53,791 bases of DNA, from the NCBI GenBank assembly GCA_001579985.1, contig LRSR01012755.1, positions 1 through 53,791 on the forward strand. Direction: 5' to 3'. The notes under the pieces were generated by a model that saw only the letters and a list, made by a program, of their open reading frames with translations, searched no databases and had not been told where the DNA came from. Origin of the DNA: Hypsibius dujardini. Its lineage: Eukaryota; Tardigrada; Eutardigrada; Parachela; Hypsibiidae. This document shows positions 11,165 through 23,669 of this stretch, piece by piece. The position numbers and the translations under genes are program-made. Every line of letters starts with the position of its first letter. The first letter of the stretch is position 1.

Positions 11165-12324
11165 TACTATTATACACGAGATTCTGCTATGAACTACTGT
11201 ATTACGTATGCAGAAATATAAATGTAAAGATTGTAAAGATCCTATAGTTTTTGTGCGGTACGGTCTATGAATGGGATAACAGTTTTGGAAATTCAGGCTG
11301 CTCGTTTAAAATTCTTTGATGGGCCAAATGCTGGCGCGACGTTTAGAAGTGGAGATTGAGGCCGTGGCAGGGATGGCCGCAAGAAGGGTCGCGGTTGACC
11401 GCCACTGTGATGCTGAGTAGGGGCAAGCGATGCGGAAAATCCGGCCTTTCTCCTGTGTCGCGGATAGATTTACTAATCTCACGCGATGTTGTTTCTGATT
11501 TTGAAATTTTGAATAACCGCCGCTCAATTTGCATCCAACGCACCGTAACCGCGACGGACTTTACGGATTTCCTCCTTTTCAGCCTCGCGCGCACTCATGT
11601 TTCATTGGAGTATTTTGCAAATTTATTTTCGCCCGTCGTTGAGGGAAACAACACAGCAGGACCTTCTTCCAGAAAGTATATTTTCCGAATTCGAAAAATT
11701 CCACCTAGAATTGCGTATACCTGGGTTTTTCAGGCAGTCGTTGAATTGAAGTTCTATTTTTAGGTTTAGGCGTGAACTGAAATTTCCCTGTCAGCTGGCC
11801 CAGTCAGAACTGCAGGCCTTTCAACAGGGTAACCATATGATTTATCTTTAGACCTTGAATAATGGCCCACTGCAGGCATGACATATGGGCAGCAAAGTGA
11901 TCGCGCAAAGCAAGCAGTGCTTCTGTTTGTTTACCATTATACATTGTCAAACATCGATTTTGAGTGACGTGGCCGAGATTCTCCGCTCCGAAATAGCATT
12001 GCATATGGGAATGTGTGTATGACAATGGGTCTACTCCTAACTCAAATCTCCCCCAAAATGCACCGCCACGACATCCAGTATGCAGATGAGTTGGTCAATT
12101 CAGCCGGTCAAGAAATGACCTATTGATCAACAAAGCGACCTCTCCGCAGCCCCTGCGTGATGTGTGTCTTGAACAGTCTTTATTGTCTGCATAATGCACT
12201 ATGCGAGATGAATTACGGTGGTATATAATTGACGGTTGGCGCGTTCCAGCGCATGGAAATAGGTCAACACCTGTGCACCATCGCAACAAACTATGAGACG
12301 CACTGAAAGCCTTACACGGACTCA

Positions 12325-12410
12325 TGATTCAAGGCACTATTGGTACTGCTGCAATAATAGATACCATGGTAAAAGGCACCATTGGTAATGCTGCAATAAT
12401 AGATACCTTT
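12325..12410. repeat. Tandem duplication of about 43 bases
   Basis: Two adjacent copies of a segment ending in CTGCAATAATAGATACC, with a few differences, in non-coding DNA. Confidence 0.7.
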
Positions 12411-12679
12411 ATGCGTAATCGTTTGGTCTTTTTGTTGTTATTGACCACAAACACGTACAAATTCAGGTGAATAAACAGCAGCAGTGCTCGCGATACCCTA
12501 TGTATACAAAAAATGCATGGAAAAAATTGACTACTGAGTCTAGCGGCACTTTTCAGACATGTGCCGGTAATTACTGAGCTTTAAATTGCGCGCTGAATTC
12601 GGAATGATTTATGAAAGAAGAAGGTAAGACATCGTCGAGATTGAGATTTTAGACCTGTATTTAAATTCATTGAGCATTG

Positions 12680-12970
12680 TGTGGCGGTAAAGATAAGTCT
12701 CCTCCTCCTGGTCAATTTCCACGCGCCATCTCACAATGATGTGGAAGGGATGCAGGGGGAAAGATGGTTCAACGATAACGAGCAATTCCGTTTTAAAGAA
12801 GGTCAGGAAGGTGAGCAACGGAACGAGCTTCGAAGAGATACTCACCCTTTACAGGAGAAGCCATTAGAGAGACGTCAGGTAAAGTTTAAAGCACATAATA
12901 GTTGGTGAAAAGGGAGGGTTACGAGATCTCCTGCTGATGTCTTTTAAGGTGCGGTACAACACTTTCCCAT
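12680..12970. promoter_or_regulatory. Mirrored conserved block deep in the spacer, right copy
   Basis: Inverse counterpart of 6040-6330. The two cores are in matching order and at similar spacing. It lies about 3.3 kb upstream of NR2F copy 2. Confidence 0.5.
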
Positions 12971-13399
12971 CATTCATCATTCCTACTTGTACGCGCTTGC
13001 TTGACGCGCCACGCGCTCAATTTTTCAGTTCAATCAATTATATTAAATTGTAAATATCAGACTGAATTATATTAAATTATGCATCATAAAGAAGTTTTAA
13101 AATATATTCAAAGGCTTTCTGACTGCAATTTCAGATCAAGTCCAAATTACAATGCGCAAATACAATACAGATTTCAGGCCAAAGTGTAGAAAGATTGGTG
13201 TGGTGGAATTTGTATTTGCTTAGCATGAAATATTATTGCACGGACAGCGGTCGCTGTTTGCGGGGGTATCACGTTTGACATTCCATCGGCGGGTGGTGAG
13301 GATGACGTAAATCCCTGGCAGACGGTTTGACCTACCGTTCGTACTTCGCACCTTCACACAGCGATCACTTTCCATTCAGCGGTCGCGCGCATCACATTT

Positions 13400-13540
13400 C
13401 TAGGCTGGGTGAGACTGTGGCTGGCTGGGTGAGACGACGGCTGGCTGGGTGAGACTGTGGCTGGCTGGGTGAGGCGACGGCTGGCTGGGTGAGACGACGG
13501 CTGGCTGGCTGGGTGAGACGACGGCTGGCAGGGTGAGATT
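13400..13540. repeat. Tandem repeat of about 20 bases
   Basis: About six copies of a CTGGCTGGGTGAGACGACGG-like unit, with alternation of GACGACGG and GACTGTGG. The frame it creates on the minus strand (Pro/Ser/Gln/Thr-rich) is a repeat artefact. Confidence 0.85.
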
Positions 13541-14566
13541 AAGTTGTCGCTCACCCGGACTCCCTTACCTGCTGACTCCCTCACATTATTGAACCCCCCT
13601 CCCCTGGGGTGAACATCATTCAGTTGCGTCATACAATTAGTCCCTCACAAAACGAAGTGTTAATGGGACAAGTGTTTGGAGTTAAATTTAGCAAAAAAAT
13701 GACCAATTTAACCGGAAACCGCGTACGAGCTAAAACTCACAAGGTATTTTGGTAAATACCAAACGCTTTTAATCTGTTCAAAGACAATTGCAGTAAGCAC
13801 ATATACTGTAATGTAAGTATCGATGGGTATGTAATAATACACGCCAGTTTTATTTATCTCATTGAGCTGGGTATCGCTCGTCTAATAGATCATGGGTGGC
13901 TAAATATTTTGGCTGCCGGGCGTAAGGGGCGCTCTAAATTCGTTTGTCTGCAACATGAAAGTGCGTTGCTTTTGATTAAATAATGAAAGACTGTGGGTGG
14001 GTGCGGGAATGTGAAAGGCAGCCGCCGGCGCTGCTTGACTGCCATGGAGAATGGGAGATCACATGACGGACCGCCGTGACGGCTGCGACGGCGATCAAAG
14101 CAATTTTAATTAGACTTCCACTCAAAGCAAAACTCATTTTGTGAATCACACTGCACTAGGAATCAGGGTGGAAAAGATTTTCCTTACTGGTTCCTACCAG
14201 TCTTTCATCCTTCACTAATCATCGGTATTTGCCAGGTGGTTTCACTATTTTCCAGTCTCTTTTCAGACCAACAACCACTAATAATTCAACAAAGCCGGTC
14301 TTCGATGTGCATTTCTGCACTTAAAAGAAATTTCATAATTTCAATGATAAGTCATTTTATAAAGACCTTAATTCGATAGGGCAGTGCATAGTTATTATCA
14401 ATAACAATTTTTGTAGTAGCAGTTTTTATACAATCAGAGAAATACCATAATTTAGCTTATTTGTCCCGCAATGTGATTAGCAGTCAGTGTATTCCTTCCC
14501 ATAAACCACCGGGGATGGTGCGATTCAGACAGCGTCTAAAAAAAGACTGGAACATCACCAGCGGAA

Positions 14567-15062
14567 ATTGGTGATCCCATTAATTATGGATGCGTTGACG
14601 TTGGACTTCTAATGGGGAGAGGGAAGTTCGGAATGTTCCATTTCGGTTCTCACAGTTATTTATGCGCGAAGGCGCATGACCCGGAACAGCACAGTCAAAA
14701 AGGTTTCCCATTTGCAAATCTCAACATGCATTTTAAATGTGCTCCCGTCCCCCTCCCTCTCTCTCTCTCTCTTTCCTTGACCGTTCTCTGTTCCCTGCTC
14801 TTTCCTAGACTAGAACATGTGTTGGAGGCAAGACACTTGATCATCTGCTGTTGACCCTAAATTCTTGATGTTGACCATTTTTAGTTAGAGTACCAGCAGT
14901 ACGTACGTAGGAACTCTCGTCTCAGTGGCTGTCTCTTGAAACGCGGGGCTAGAAAGGTTAAGTTAGTGGGCTGCTGTAAAAGTCATCAAGCTCGGAAGAG
15001 GTCAACCGTTCCCTCTTTCTCACTCACTCACTTCGTTGCTGTTTTCCTGACCCCGGTGCGTG
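14567..15062. promoter_or_regulatory. Mirrored conserved non-coding block, right copy
   Basis: Inverse, nearly identical counterpart of 5041-5545, about 1.2-1.7 kb upstream of NR2F copy 2. Differences are mostly in the CT-rich run near 14744-14775. Confidence 0.6.
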
Positions 15063-15639
15063 CTTCTGGTGGGTTATCTCTTTCAACGGACTTGAAAACC
15101 GTCTAACGTGACCAAGTAAAATATCCAACTGAGCTTTCCAACAATTCATTCAAGTGCGTCCATGTTCCTGAGAAAATAACTCTAAAATAACTCCATATTT
15201 TATGCTAATAAGCTGCTCTTTCACCTTCATTTCAAAACACTTCCCGTAATCTTGCAATTTGGAATTACTATTACAATTTTAATTTTAGTAGAATGACCTG
15301 AAACAAAAATCAGAATGGGGCAAAAATGGAGGTTATGATTATTGCCTAAATAAAGACCCTCGGAGAACGAGCTTGTTCCTTACAGCGTTTTATTTTATAA
15401 AAGCTGCTGATTAAACTCTATTGCTCAATTAAAATAATACTGTAAATAGGAAATAATGCTTATGATAACCAACGCGCGTAGTCCCGCGACCCACAACGTT
15501 ATACTAGTGTGCAGTATGAAGCTTGTCTGTATTTTACCATCCCAGCAAAAAAAAAGCAATAAAGTTTGAGACTTGAGGGCAGTCGTCGTTGGTCCAACTT
15601 TTTCTAGCTTGTGAGTACATTTGCGGTGGCCAGTAAGCG
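15063..15639. other. Non-coding, not mirrored
   Basis: Counterpart in position of 4481-5040 but of unrelated or heavily diverged sequence. No gene is seen. Confidence 0.5.
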
Positions 15640-16232
15640 GATTTATTTTCGCATCGCGATAGAGATCTGGGGTGTATGGTACACACATGTTTGCATAAGT
15701 CAGACGGCGAGCTCGAGAAGAGAGGCTCAGACGAGAGACATAAATTTAGAGAGAAATATGGATCGATCAGCAATCTGAAGGGGCCAATGAAAAGCCTTAA
15801 CTCCGCCCACAAAGGGCATGACTCGTCGGTGACATCTCGCTGTAAAGTTTAAAGGGGAATGGAGTTGTGTGCATATCTGTACGTGATTATGGTTATGAAC
15901 CTAACAGATCGGGTGAGCGCGAGGGTTAGTTAAAGTTAAGGGTGGAAGTGGCACATCAAAAGACCCAAAAGAAGACCTCGCTTGCCGTTTTACTACGCAG
16001 CCAACACGGGTCATCATTTTAAAAGGCATTCTCAGTGAGGCAAACTGTCACCTTCACGGACCTTCCACACCCTGAGGTTGCCTCCCTTCCTAATCATCGA
16101 TTAACTTCATTGCGTCTTTCTCCGACTGACTTGACCTTTTATTTCATTATTTTACTTCGGCCTTATGGTGTGGCGCCTCATTTATTTATTCTTCATCCAA
16201 TTAAAATAGTTTCTTGAGTCGGCATAATAATC
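15640..16232 (+). promoter_or_regulatory. Upstream region of NR2F copy 2, mirrored upstream of copy 1
   Basis: Nearly identical inverse copy of 3883-4480, directly before the start codon. It contains TGACCT near 16133-16138, matching the half-site upstream of copy 1. Confidence 0.65.
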
Positions 16233-19200
16233 ATGTCTGCGTGGCGGGATCCTTCAAGTATGCAGAATAACTCCATGAAGGGAGATTCTTCGTCTTTGCT
16301 TCTTCATCGGCATTCTAATCAGCATCAAACGGAGCATCTCCTGCACTCTTCAACGGACATCAGTAATACTAATAATAATAATAACCATGTCCACACTCCA
16401 GCCCCTTCCAGCAGTCCTAATAATTCGGATTCGGACGCGGATAAATCAAATGCGGCCAATATGGAATGTGTGGTGTGCGGGGATAAGAGCAGCGGCAAGC
16501 ATTACGGCCAGTACACTTGCGAAGGATGCAAGTCCTTTTTCAAAAGAAGTGTCCGTCGAAATTTGACATATCAATGCCGCGGAACGAAGAATTGCCCCAT
16601 CGACCAGCATCATCGGAATCAGTGCCAGTACTGCCGGATGAAAAAGTGTCTGAAATCGGGAATGAGACGAGAAGGTACGCTAAATAAGAAATTAATTCGG
16701 ACTCAATATTGCGAATGTGATTTGGCCAAAATATGTCTCGCACAAATAGTTTTGGCTGTTGTTTTTCACAAAAATTATAATTTGAAAACTTCATCATATT
16801 TTGATGAGTTGTGAATTAGGTGCCTAAGGACGGGCTTTCTAAATCTGTTTTACTAAATTAAAAAAACGACATAAGACATTTTGCGGTAATTGCGTTATCA
16901 TATATTATATTTGAGTGAATTCAAAAATGACGGAAGAATTATAATTTTTATGTGCATTTCACTGATGCATAATTAAAACTATCCCCACGTTCAAAGAAAA
17001 TAACAAAACTATTCTGACATAATTAATTAAAAATTAACTAAATTTGGTGCATTATCAAACTTAATAATTAAGGATCCTCTTTGCCTAATTAATCCAGATA
17101 TATAGTGTATTTATTCAAGGAGTCCATATCTCAAACCGCTTTTCTGAAACTGGCACTATGTATCCGTACGAGGGTTAGCGTTGATATTGTGAGCAATGTG
17201 ACAATCGTGTATTGTTAAATTTCAGACTTGTCTTAATAATACCATAATTTTTTGTCTTTCCGCAGCGGTTCAACGCGGCCGCATCCAAACACAACCGCTG
17301 CTGGCCGGTCAATATCCCTTCGTCAATGGAGACTTTATGGGTGCAGGGCACTCATTTGTGGGCGGCTACATCACGGCCTTGATGCGCGCCGAAGCGTACT
17401 CCCAACCGCGTTACGCACACTGTTTCCCCGCGGCCGGCAATTACCTCGGCGGTGTGGAGAACGTCACCGAGATGGCCTCGCGCCTCCTCTTCTCCTCGGT
17501 CGGATGGTGTCGCGGCATACCCTTCTTCAACGACCTCAACGCCAGTGACCAGTGGTACCTCGTGAAAAACAGCTGGACCGATCTGTTCATCCTCAGTGCC
17601 GCGCAGTCGGGAGCCCAGCTCATCTCTCCGCAGATCCTCGCTACCGCCAATCTCCAGTCGCAGTATACGGGCGCTGAGAGGCTCACCCAGGTCTACAACA
17701 GCTGTACGGCCTTCCAGGATCGGGTGGAGAAACTGAAGGCGCTGCATTTGGACGGAGCGGAGTATAGTTGCCTCAAGGCCATCACGCTCTATTCTGCAGG
17801 TGAGGAGAACTTTTATGTTCATACGCTACAAAATTAATTGTATTAGAACAAACACAGACACAGACACAGTCACAGACACAGTCACAGACACAGTCACAGA
17901 CACAGTCACAGACACAGACACAGACACAAACACAGACACAGACACAGTCACAGACACAGTCACAGTCACAGTCACAGTCACAGACACAGACCCAGACCCA
18001 GACACAGACACAGACACAAAGTAGACAAAAATAATCAAGACACAGGCAGATAATTCAGTATAAGGTCCAAAAGACAGGCGCGAAGCCATTAAGGAGCACT
18101 GTTTGGATAAAGGTAATCAAAGCAGTGATTTAATTTTTTTTTTAAACTTGAGGTCGGAAAAATAGGCCATGAGATAGCTAAATAGTAGTCTGCGGGTTTT
18201 TGTTGGCGTAAGCTTTTGTAAACTGCGAAGACATGTTATTTTACCGCAAGCTTATTATGTCAACAGTCCAGCGATCTGATATTCTTCAGCACCCAGTTGA
18301 AAGCAGCAATCACACACTAGAGGAAGCTATCGAAACCTTCACTGCAGAATTCCGCAGATTCCATAGCTCGAGTGTTATATTGAGCAACACCCGCCTCCTT
18401 CAAAAATATGTTCAAGATGATGTTACCAGTTATTATTGTGTCTAAATCAGGCCGGCCGGCTAGACATATTCATTTTCCTTATGGCCGACACCAAATGAGG
18501 TGCGTGCAGTGTCTGCCCATGAGAGGAAGGGAAGAGTGACCGTTTGGTTTGGCCTGAAGAAGCTGTTACATTAGCAATGACCGCAGCAAGGTGCCACTCA
18601 AGGTGGGCCCCCTTCAAAATTCCCTTTTGCCCTGCCGCGTTCTTTGTGAGAAGATGAATGAATTTAAATGACGAGTAAGCTGATCACTTTCCCCTGTCTT
18701 AACTCGCTACACAGAACACACACACGGCACGATTCTAGACCTTTCTCAAGGGGGGCAATATGGAGAAGTATGTTTTGAAGATAGACAGACTAAATGGAAA
18801 AGTACGATGTCTGCCTTAGAGTAAAAGTAAGGGCGCTAACGATGTCTTGCGGTTATGGAAAGAACAAGTCTGTGTGGTTCTGTAGTTGAAGCAGTCGATG
18901 CAGCCGGGGGCCTCTGGGGATTGTGATGACAGTCTATTTAGGAGCTCATCTAAAGCGATAAAAATCCCCTCATGATGCGATCATGTTGCGCGCTGCTCGT
19001 TCGATTGCTGTCCTCGGGGTAAATATTAGACTTGCGAATTTTGTGATTGCACAGCAAACACGGAGCGGTTAAATATTAGAGCGTAAATGATCAGTTCAGT
19101 AAACAGTGGAATGGCTCGAAAAATCATGGTCCGAACGACGTTGTTAATCGACTGAAATTTCGTCGCCTAATACATTATGTAAATTTTTGGATCTCGCCTT

Positions 19201-20295
19201 TTGAATCCTGAGATTACAGACGAGCATTACGGTCCAACGAGTTCTTAATAGATTCCAATTTTGTGTGAATTTAAAAATTATTTTACACCACAAAATATTA
19301 CAATTTTAATGGGAAATAAAATTGAAGGACTTGGCCAGGTATTGAAATCAGGTACCGGAAGTGCCCGAGGCCAGTCTAAATTGCCTGTACTTTTCTTCAA
19401 CGCATGATGTATGGAATACATATCCTTCCTTTGAGAATTTATTGCGCCAACATTACGAGTGACTCCATCACACAGCGCTAATCGCATTGATCGATCAAAT
19501 TTTAAATTCGATTTTCATATTTGCGATATGGAAGGGGGCTGCTGCCGTGCATGAATGGGAGGGTTATGGATCAGGGCGGATGAGAGCGAATAAAGTCGGC
19601 CAAGCGCATCTTCCCATTCGACCCACGCTGATTACCAAGTGCCAGTCAGTGATGAGGGCCCGCTCTGTTCGCCGATCCTTGTGCTGCAGCACATTCCTCG
19701 CCCAGCAAACTGAGAGACTCGTTCCCCGGGCCTCATCTGGTGCAGTGGAATATAAAAACACCATTGACGTAATTGGCACCCGCGTTGGCTTTTGTTAACC
19801 GGCCTACTGAAAACACTTGACCACCCTGTGATGAGGTGGCATTGGCTTGACACAACACTTTAGAAAGTTGCGCCAGAAGCACAATTTCTACTTTGTACTG
19901 TAATATCAATCAAACTAGCCCTGCCTGTGTGCGGTTTCTGCTGGAGACTTCCCATTTCCCCCTAACAAAGGTTAATCTTCTTCCCCATAGATGCGCCGCA
20001 GTTGACGGACCCGCTCACCATCGATAATCTCCAGGAAAAGTCGCAGCTCGCTCTGGAGGAGTACACCCGCACGCAGTATCCCAATCAGCCCAGCCGGACC
20101 GGAAGAATTCTGCTCCGTCTTCCGGGCTTGAAGAGCGTCACCAGTTCATTCCTGGAGCAGATTTTTTTCTCGCGGCTCCTGTCCTCCAAAACCTGCAGCT
20201 TCGAGCAGCTACTGCGGGAAATCTTCATGGGCGGCACGGGGAATGCCTTCAACAGCTGGCCCTACCCGGTGCAGCCTGCCCTCCCACCTTGTTAG
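16233..20295 (+). CDS. COUP-TF/seven-up nuclear receptor, copy 2 (NR2F), 426 aa
   Basis: Paralogue of the minus-strand NR2F gene at 1203-3882, transcribed away from it. Three exons: 16233-16674, 17266-17799 and 19991-20295, total 1281 nt, in frame, with both introns in phase 1 at the same codons as copy 1. The DNA-binding domain is at about aa 77-147, with all eight zinc cysteines, P-box CEGCKS and [11 protein letters not shown] in the second finger. The ligand-binding domain covers about aa 185-420, with [24 protein letters not shown] and a terminal LLREIF helix followed by WPY. This DNA-binding domain is closer to the usual family sequence than that of copy 1 (VRRNLTY, CPIDQHH). The first 33 residues and the first 55 or so residues after the DNA-binding domain are the same as in copy 1; the rest has clearly diverged. 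Family assignment is firm. Confidence 0.94.
16675..17265. other. First intron of NR2F copy 2
   Basis: GTACGC donor and CCGCAG acceptor. It is AT-rich and does not match the corresponding intron of copy 1, although the exons on both sides do. Confidence 0.7.
17850..18020. repeat. CACAGA-based microsatellite in NR2F copy 2 intron
   Basis: A long run of CACAGA and CACAGT hexamers just inside the second intron of copy 2. The long open frames on both strands (Thr/Asp or Ser/Val alternation) come from the hexamer periodicity. Confidence 0.92.
18021..19524. other. Second intron of NR2F copy 2, main part
   Basis: No nested gene is seen. The sequence shows no clear counterpart in copy 1 until the mirrored block that begins near 19525. 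Confidence 0.5.
19525..19800 (+). promoter_or_regulatory. Mirrored conserved segment in the last intron of NR2F copy 2
   Basis: Inverse counterpart of 1654-1910, about 200 bases before the last exon. It carries an extra internal segment near 19665-19735 absent from copy 1. Confidence 0.5.
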
Positions 20296-20889
20296 TTCTT
20301 CAAAAACAGTTCTTCGTGTCTGAATACTCGAAAATTTCCCAGTTGTCGTGCGTATTATATTCATTTATTCTTTGTTTACCTTGGTGAAGCTGCTACCTTA
20401 ATAACTGCTACATGCTGGGCACTATAATTGTTCGGCTAACGAAACGCCCCATGGAGGCAAGTCATACAGTATAAAAGGTCACGTCACGGTATTTTGTTGG
20501 TCACCAGCATGTGCATTAATATTTATCTGATCAGGACGTCTGGTCTGAGTAGAATTTATTATCACTAGAGTACGCGCACATCGACCGTTTTAATTTCCAT
20601 GTTGACGTGGCTGGAGTGTCACGCACAAGTCACGACCTGCCAACGTACCGACTCCACAGCGGGGGCTACGGAGAGCGGAGACCCCGAACAACAGCCCGTT
20701 AATTAGAGGGTTCGTGAAAGTCATGACACATAAATTCTCGGTCATTAAAGCGTTCTGATCCCGGAAACCAGACGACTCTGCGTGCCACCCACCCACCCAC
20801 GACCTGGTTTGAGACAACCCACCACATAGACGTGAGTTAAGGCGTGAAGTCAGTCGCGAGAGTCAGAGGCCGCCCTTCTCACCGGGCAA
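20296..20889. other. 3' flank of NR2F copy 2
   Basis: Probably includes the 3' UTR. It is not mirrored in the flank of copy 1, which is shorter (about 220 bases). No other gene is seen. Confidence 0.4.
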
Positions 20890-21520
20890 ATGTTAACGTC
20901 AAGTCAACTTGCAGGTCCCGCCTAATCCTAATTCTTATGCATGAAGTGCCCGTGCACCCGCGCAGTGAAGAAAGGAAGGCCGCCCGCTTCTTCGAGGTCG
21001 TCTTGTATCAATAATCTTTTTCATTTCATCCTCTCCCCTCTGACTTGCTTCGTCGTTCGCCTCTCTCTCTCCCTTTTCAATTCTACTGGGCATTTGTCTG
21101 GATCCCCGAAAACAGCTGGCGTACTTTTGAAAGGATGTCACTTTTATTGTTGGGCGGATGGAAAAGAGAGGCCACGACCTCATTACTGGGTCTTGATGAT
21201 GCGCCAGGCCGTAATCGTCAAAAGTGACCTCGGAGCCAGCTTGAGGTCAGCAACGCTCTCTTCCGCTCAATGAAAAAGGGGGGAACTTTCAACTGTACCA
21301 GGGCGCGCGGCTGTTGTTCCATTCAGCGTGCGCCGAATAAATGGCGACGACAAGTCCTCATAATAAAGTTCGGGGGAGCAGGGGCAGGGACAGGGGCAGA
21401 GAGGGGAGGGGAGCAAGAGGAGCCAGCTGCACTTTAATATTCCTGACTGCAAAATATGGATTTTCCAATCAGGCCGAATATATATATATATGAACTGTCA
21501 CTTGTCCCAGCAGATCCCGC
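20890..21520. promoter_or_regulatory. Mirrored conserved non-coding block downstream of NR2F copy 2
   Basis: Inverse counterpart of 330-985, including the TGACCT (21225-21230) and AGGTCA (21244-21249) pair with a 13-base spacer. A short TA run near 21478-21490 interrupts the match. It marks the right end of the inverted duplication. Confidence 0.6.
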
Positions 21521-22378
21521 CCTGCCTGTCGAGTAATCCGAAGCATACAAATTTCCTTCTTTGCAAACGAGACTATGCTCCGTCATTGCTTTTCTCACGA
21601 GTATATTATTAGATCTGAATTCACTCACAAGAACCGAAAAAAACAATTTGCTTCATGGATCATCCGTTATATTACGCGTGTTGATTGATTTTATAGAGTT
21701 GTAAAAATGATAATCATCCGATTATATTAAACTTTGAATAAACTTTGCACAGGAAAGGTGTGTGGTGATCGACAGGTGCGCTTGCTTCGAGGATAGAAAC
21801 AGGATAGAAGCGACCTACTGACACAATCAGAAGACCAGCGGTTACTGGTCTGTGACAATAAATCCGTAATCTGTTTATCTCCTCTGCTGCTCTGCATATA
21901 GCCTAGGTGTCTCCCAGGAAAATGTGCCAGCTGCTTTCACAAATCTTTACGGTGAGTTGGATGAGAAAAAGACGAGGCGTTGTCTGGATTTCATTCATAC
22001 CACCGTCCAAGCCTTGGTTTAAAATTGACGGTAACACTTTCCATCGCGACTATTAATTATGGTATGCAGATTTAATAGTATGCCTTTGCCTCTTGAAGCG
22101 CGAGAGAGTTGCGCCACACCCTGCATGCGCAGTCGACAGAAGTAAGTCACGGTCAAGACAATCGTCCGGATGAATGAGCGCTCACTTCCAGCTAATTAAA
22201 TACCGACTGTTAGTAATTACTGTCGCATTTTCACTGCAAATGGAGCGAATCCTTTGCTTCCTCCCACGCGTTCGATGACCACCGGGACATTCCTGTCCCG
22301 AGGCAAATGCTCATCTCCCATGTCGAGTCTGGTCTCTCTTCGACAAACATTCGGAACGAACCGAAAACTGTTAGGTAA
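21521..22378. other. Intergenic, no gene seen
   Basis: Lies between the inverted duplication and a minisatellite. No coding exon is recognisable. Confidence 0.5.
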
Positions 22379-22707
22379 CAACCCCGGCCGAGTCCTTGCC
22401 CCGGCCGAGTTCTTGCCCCGGCCGAGTCCTTGCCCCGGCCGAGTCCTTGCCCCGGCCGAGTCCTTGCCCCGGCCGAGTCCTTGCCCCGGCCCAGTTCTTG
22501 CAGTCGAGTCCTTGCCCCGGCCGAGTCCTTGCCCCGGCCGAGTCCTTGCCCCGGCCGAGTCCTTGCCCCGGCCGAGTTCTTGCCCCGGCCGAGTTCTTGC
22601 CCCGGCCGAGTCCTTGCCCCGGCCGAGTTCTTGCCCCAGTCGAGTCCTTCCCCAGTCGAGTCCTTGCCCGGCCGAGTTCTTGCCCCGGCCGAGTTCTTGC
22701 CCTTGCA
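22379..22707. repeat. GC-rich 17-bp minisatellite
   Basis: About nineteen copies of CCCCGGCCGAGTCCTTG, with C/T variation at one position (GAGTCCTTG or GAGTTCTTG) and a few short or altered units near 22490-22510 and 22635-22670. The unit is 17 bases, so all frames cycle; the long open frames on both strands are artefacts without a start or splice context. Confidence 0.95.
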
Positions 22708-22989
22708 AAAGGCAATACAAAAGGCAAGGACGTGAAAAAGATGGACGAACATCTCATTTTGTTCTGTATTCGGTTAAAACCTTACCTTGATTTTTTTGGC
22801 AGGAAAATATAATACGTTAAAACGGCAGCAATATATGCTCAACGTCTTTGCATCGTAATTTGCGACGTGGTTTACCAACTTCCGTCACATTTCCCTAAAA
22901 ATCCGTCCGTGTTCGGTACCGCGGGGCACACGAGTGGGATGAGAAATGTAGTAACTGCTGAATCTGAGAGGAAAGTGGCGCCACTGCAG

Positions 22990-23142
22990 AACCTCGCGCA
23001 GAGTGCCGTGCACATTGCGCATAGAGCGTCTGTGCATATTGCGCATAGTGCGTCTGTGCACAGTGATGCGCAGATTGTTTCTGCTGCACATTGCGCATAG
23101 TGCGTCTGTGCACAGTGATGCGTAGATTGTTTCTGCTGCACA
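22990..23142. repeat. Tandem repeat of TGCGCATAGTGCGTCTGTGCACAG-like units
   Basis: Nested repeats: a short unit ending in ATTGCGCATAG-GCGTCTGTGCA occurs three or four times. A longer unit of about 52 bases, containing GATTGTTTCTGCTGCA, occurs twice. Non-coding. Confidence 0.8.
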
Positions 23143-23669
23143 ATCAGTTATTTTCACAGGAAGATGAAATCCATGATCCGTGTTTGCGCTTTTTCTGTAA
23201 GATAAAACCTGTTCGCTTCTTCGTGTTTGGACTGTCAAGGAGTGATATTTCAGCACGAACTGAATTATATCATTCGAATATGTCAGCGGATTTCTAGTTG
23301 CGAGTGCGAGGTCAGATGCCTTTCGAGACTTCCAAAAAGTTTTACCGAGCGCGTTTATCAGGTTTGAAAAGGTGCTCCTCGTGCCGGCTACTGTCCAATC
23401 GCCCACTCGGAATAAGTTCTGTGCTGCAGGATAAACTGTTGGAGCGGGCGAAAAAGGAGAACATCATTTGTGCATTAGGAACTGGTATGGAATACTGCAA
23501 TGAACAAAGTGAACATTTCAAGTCGTTCTCGATCGTAACGTTGTCTTTACTGATCATTTGATTGGGCAATATTGACAATTTCATTTGTACTAGGTGCCGG
23601 GAAGACGTATATTGCGGCCGTGTCAGGTAAACAGAATAGAAAGAAACAAGTTTGATTTGATTCGATGAA

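Larger units (their letters stand above)
5546..14566. other. Central spacer between the two divergent NR2F genes
   Basis: About 9 kb with no recognisable gene. It contains two further mirrored blocks (6040-6330 and 12680-12970), a palindromic element at 11025-11164, and simple repeats near 9700-9755 (CT-rich), 10165-10200 (ATT), 10600-10710 (CT/GT) and 13400-13540. GC-rich islands without coding sense lie near 6480-6780, 7190-7445, 11330-11600 and 13980-14110. Both NR2F genes start outward from this spacer, so shared enhancers are plausible; that is inference from layout. Confidence 0.5.

Noticed and set aside
11804-12325. Frames of 73-76 codons in the spacer
   Set aside because: No family motifs, no mirror copy and no splice sites in consistent positions.
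13354-13632. Pro/Ser/Gln/Thr-rich minus-strand frame
   Set aside because: Created by a 20-base tandem repeat.
17800-18089. Thr/Asp and Ser/Val repeat proteins
   Set aside because: Translations of a CACAGA-type microsatellite inside an NR2F intron.
22217-22812. Long overlapping open frames on both strands (up to 178 codons)
   Set aside because: They come from the 17-bp tandem repeat, whose units cycle through all frames; composition is repeat-driven and no splice or start context supports them.
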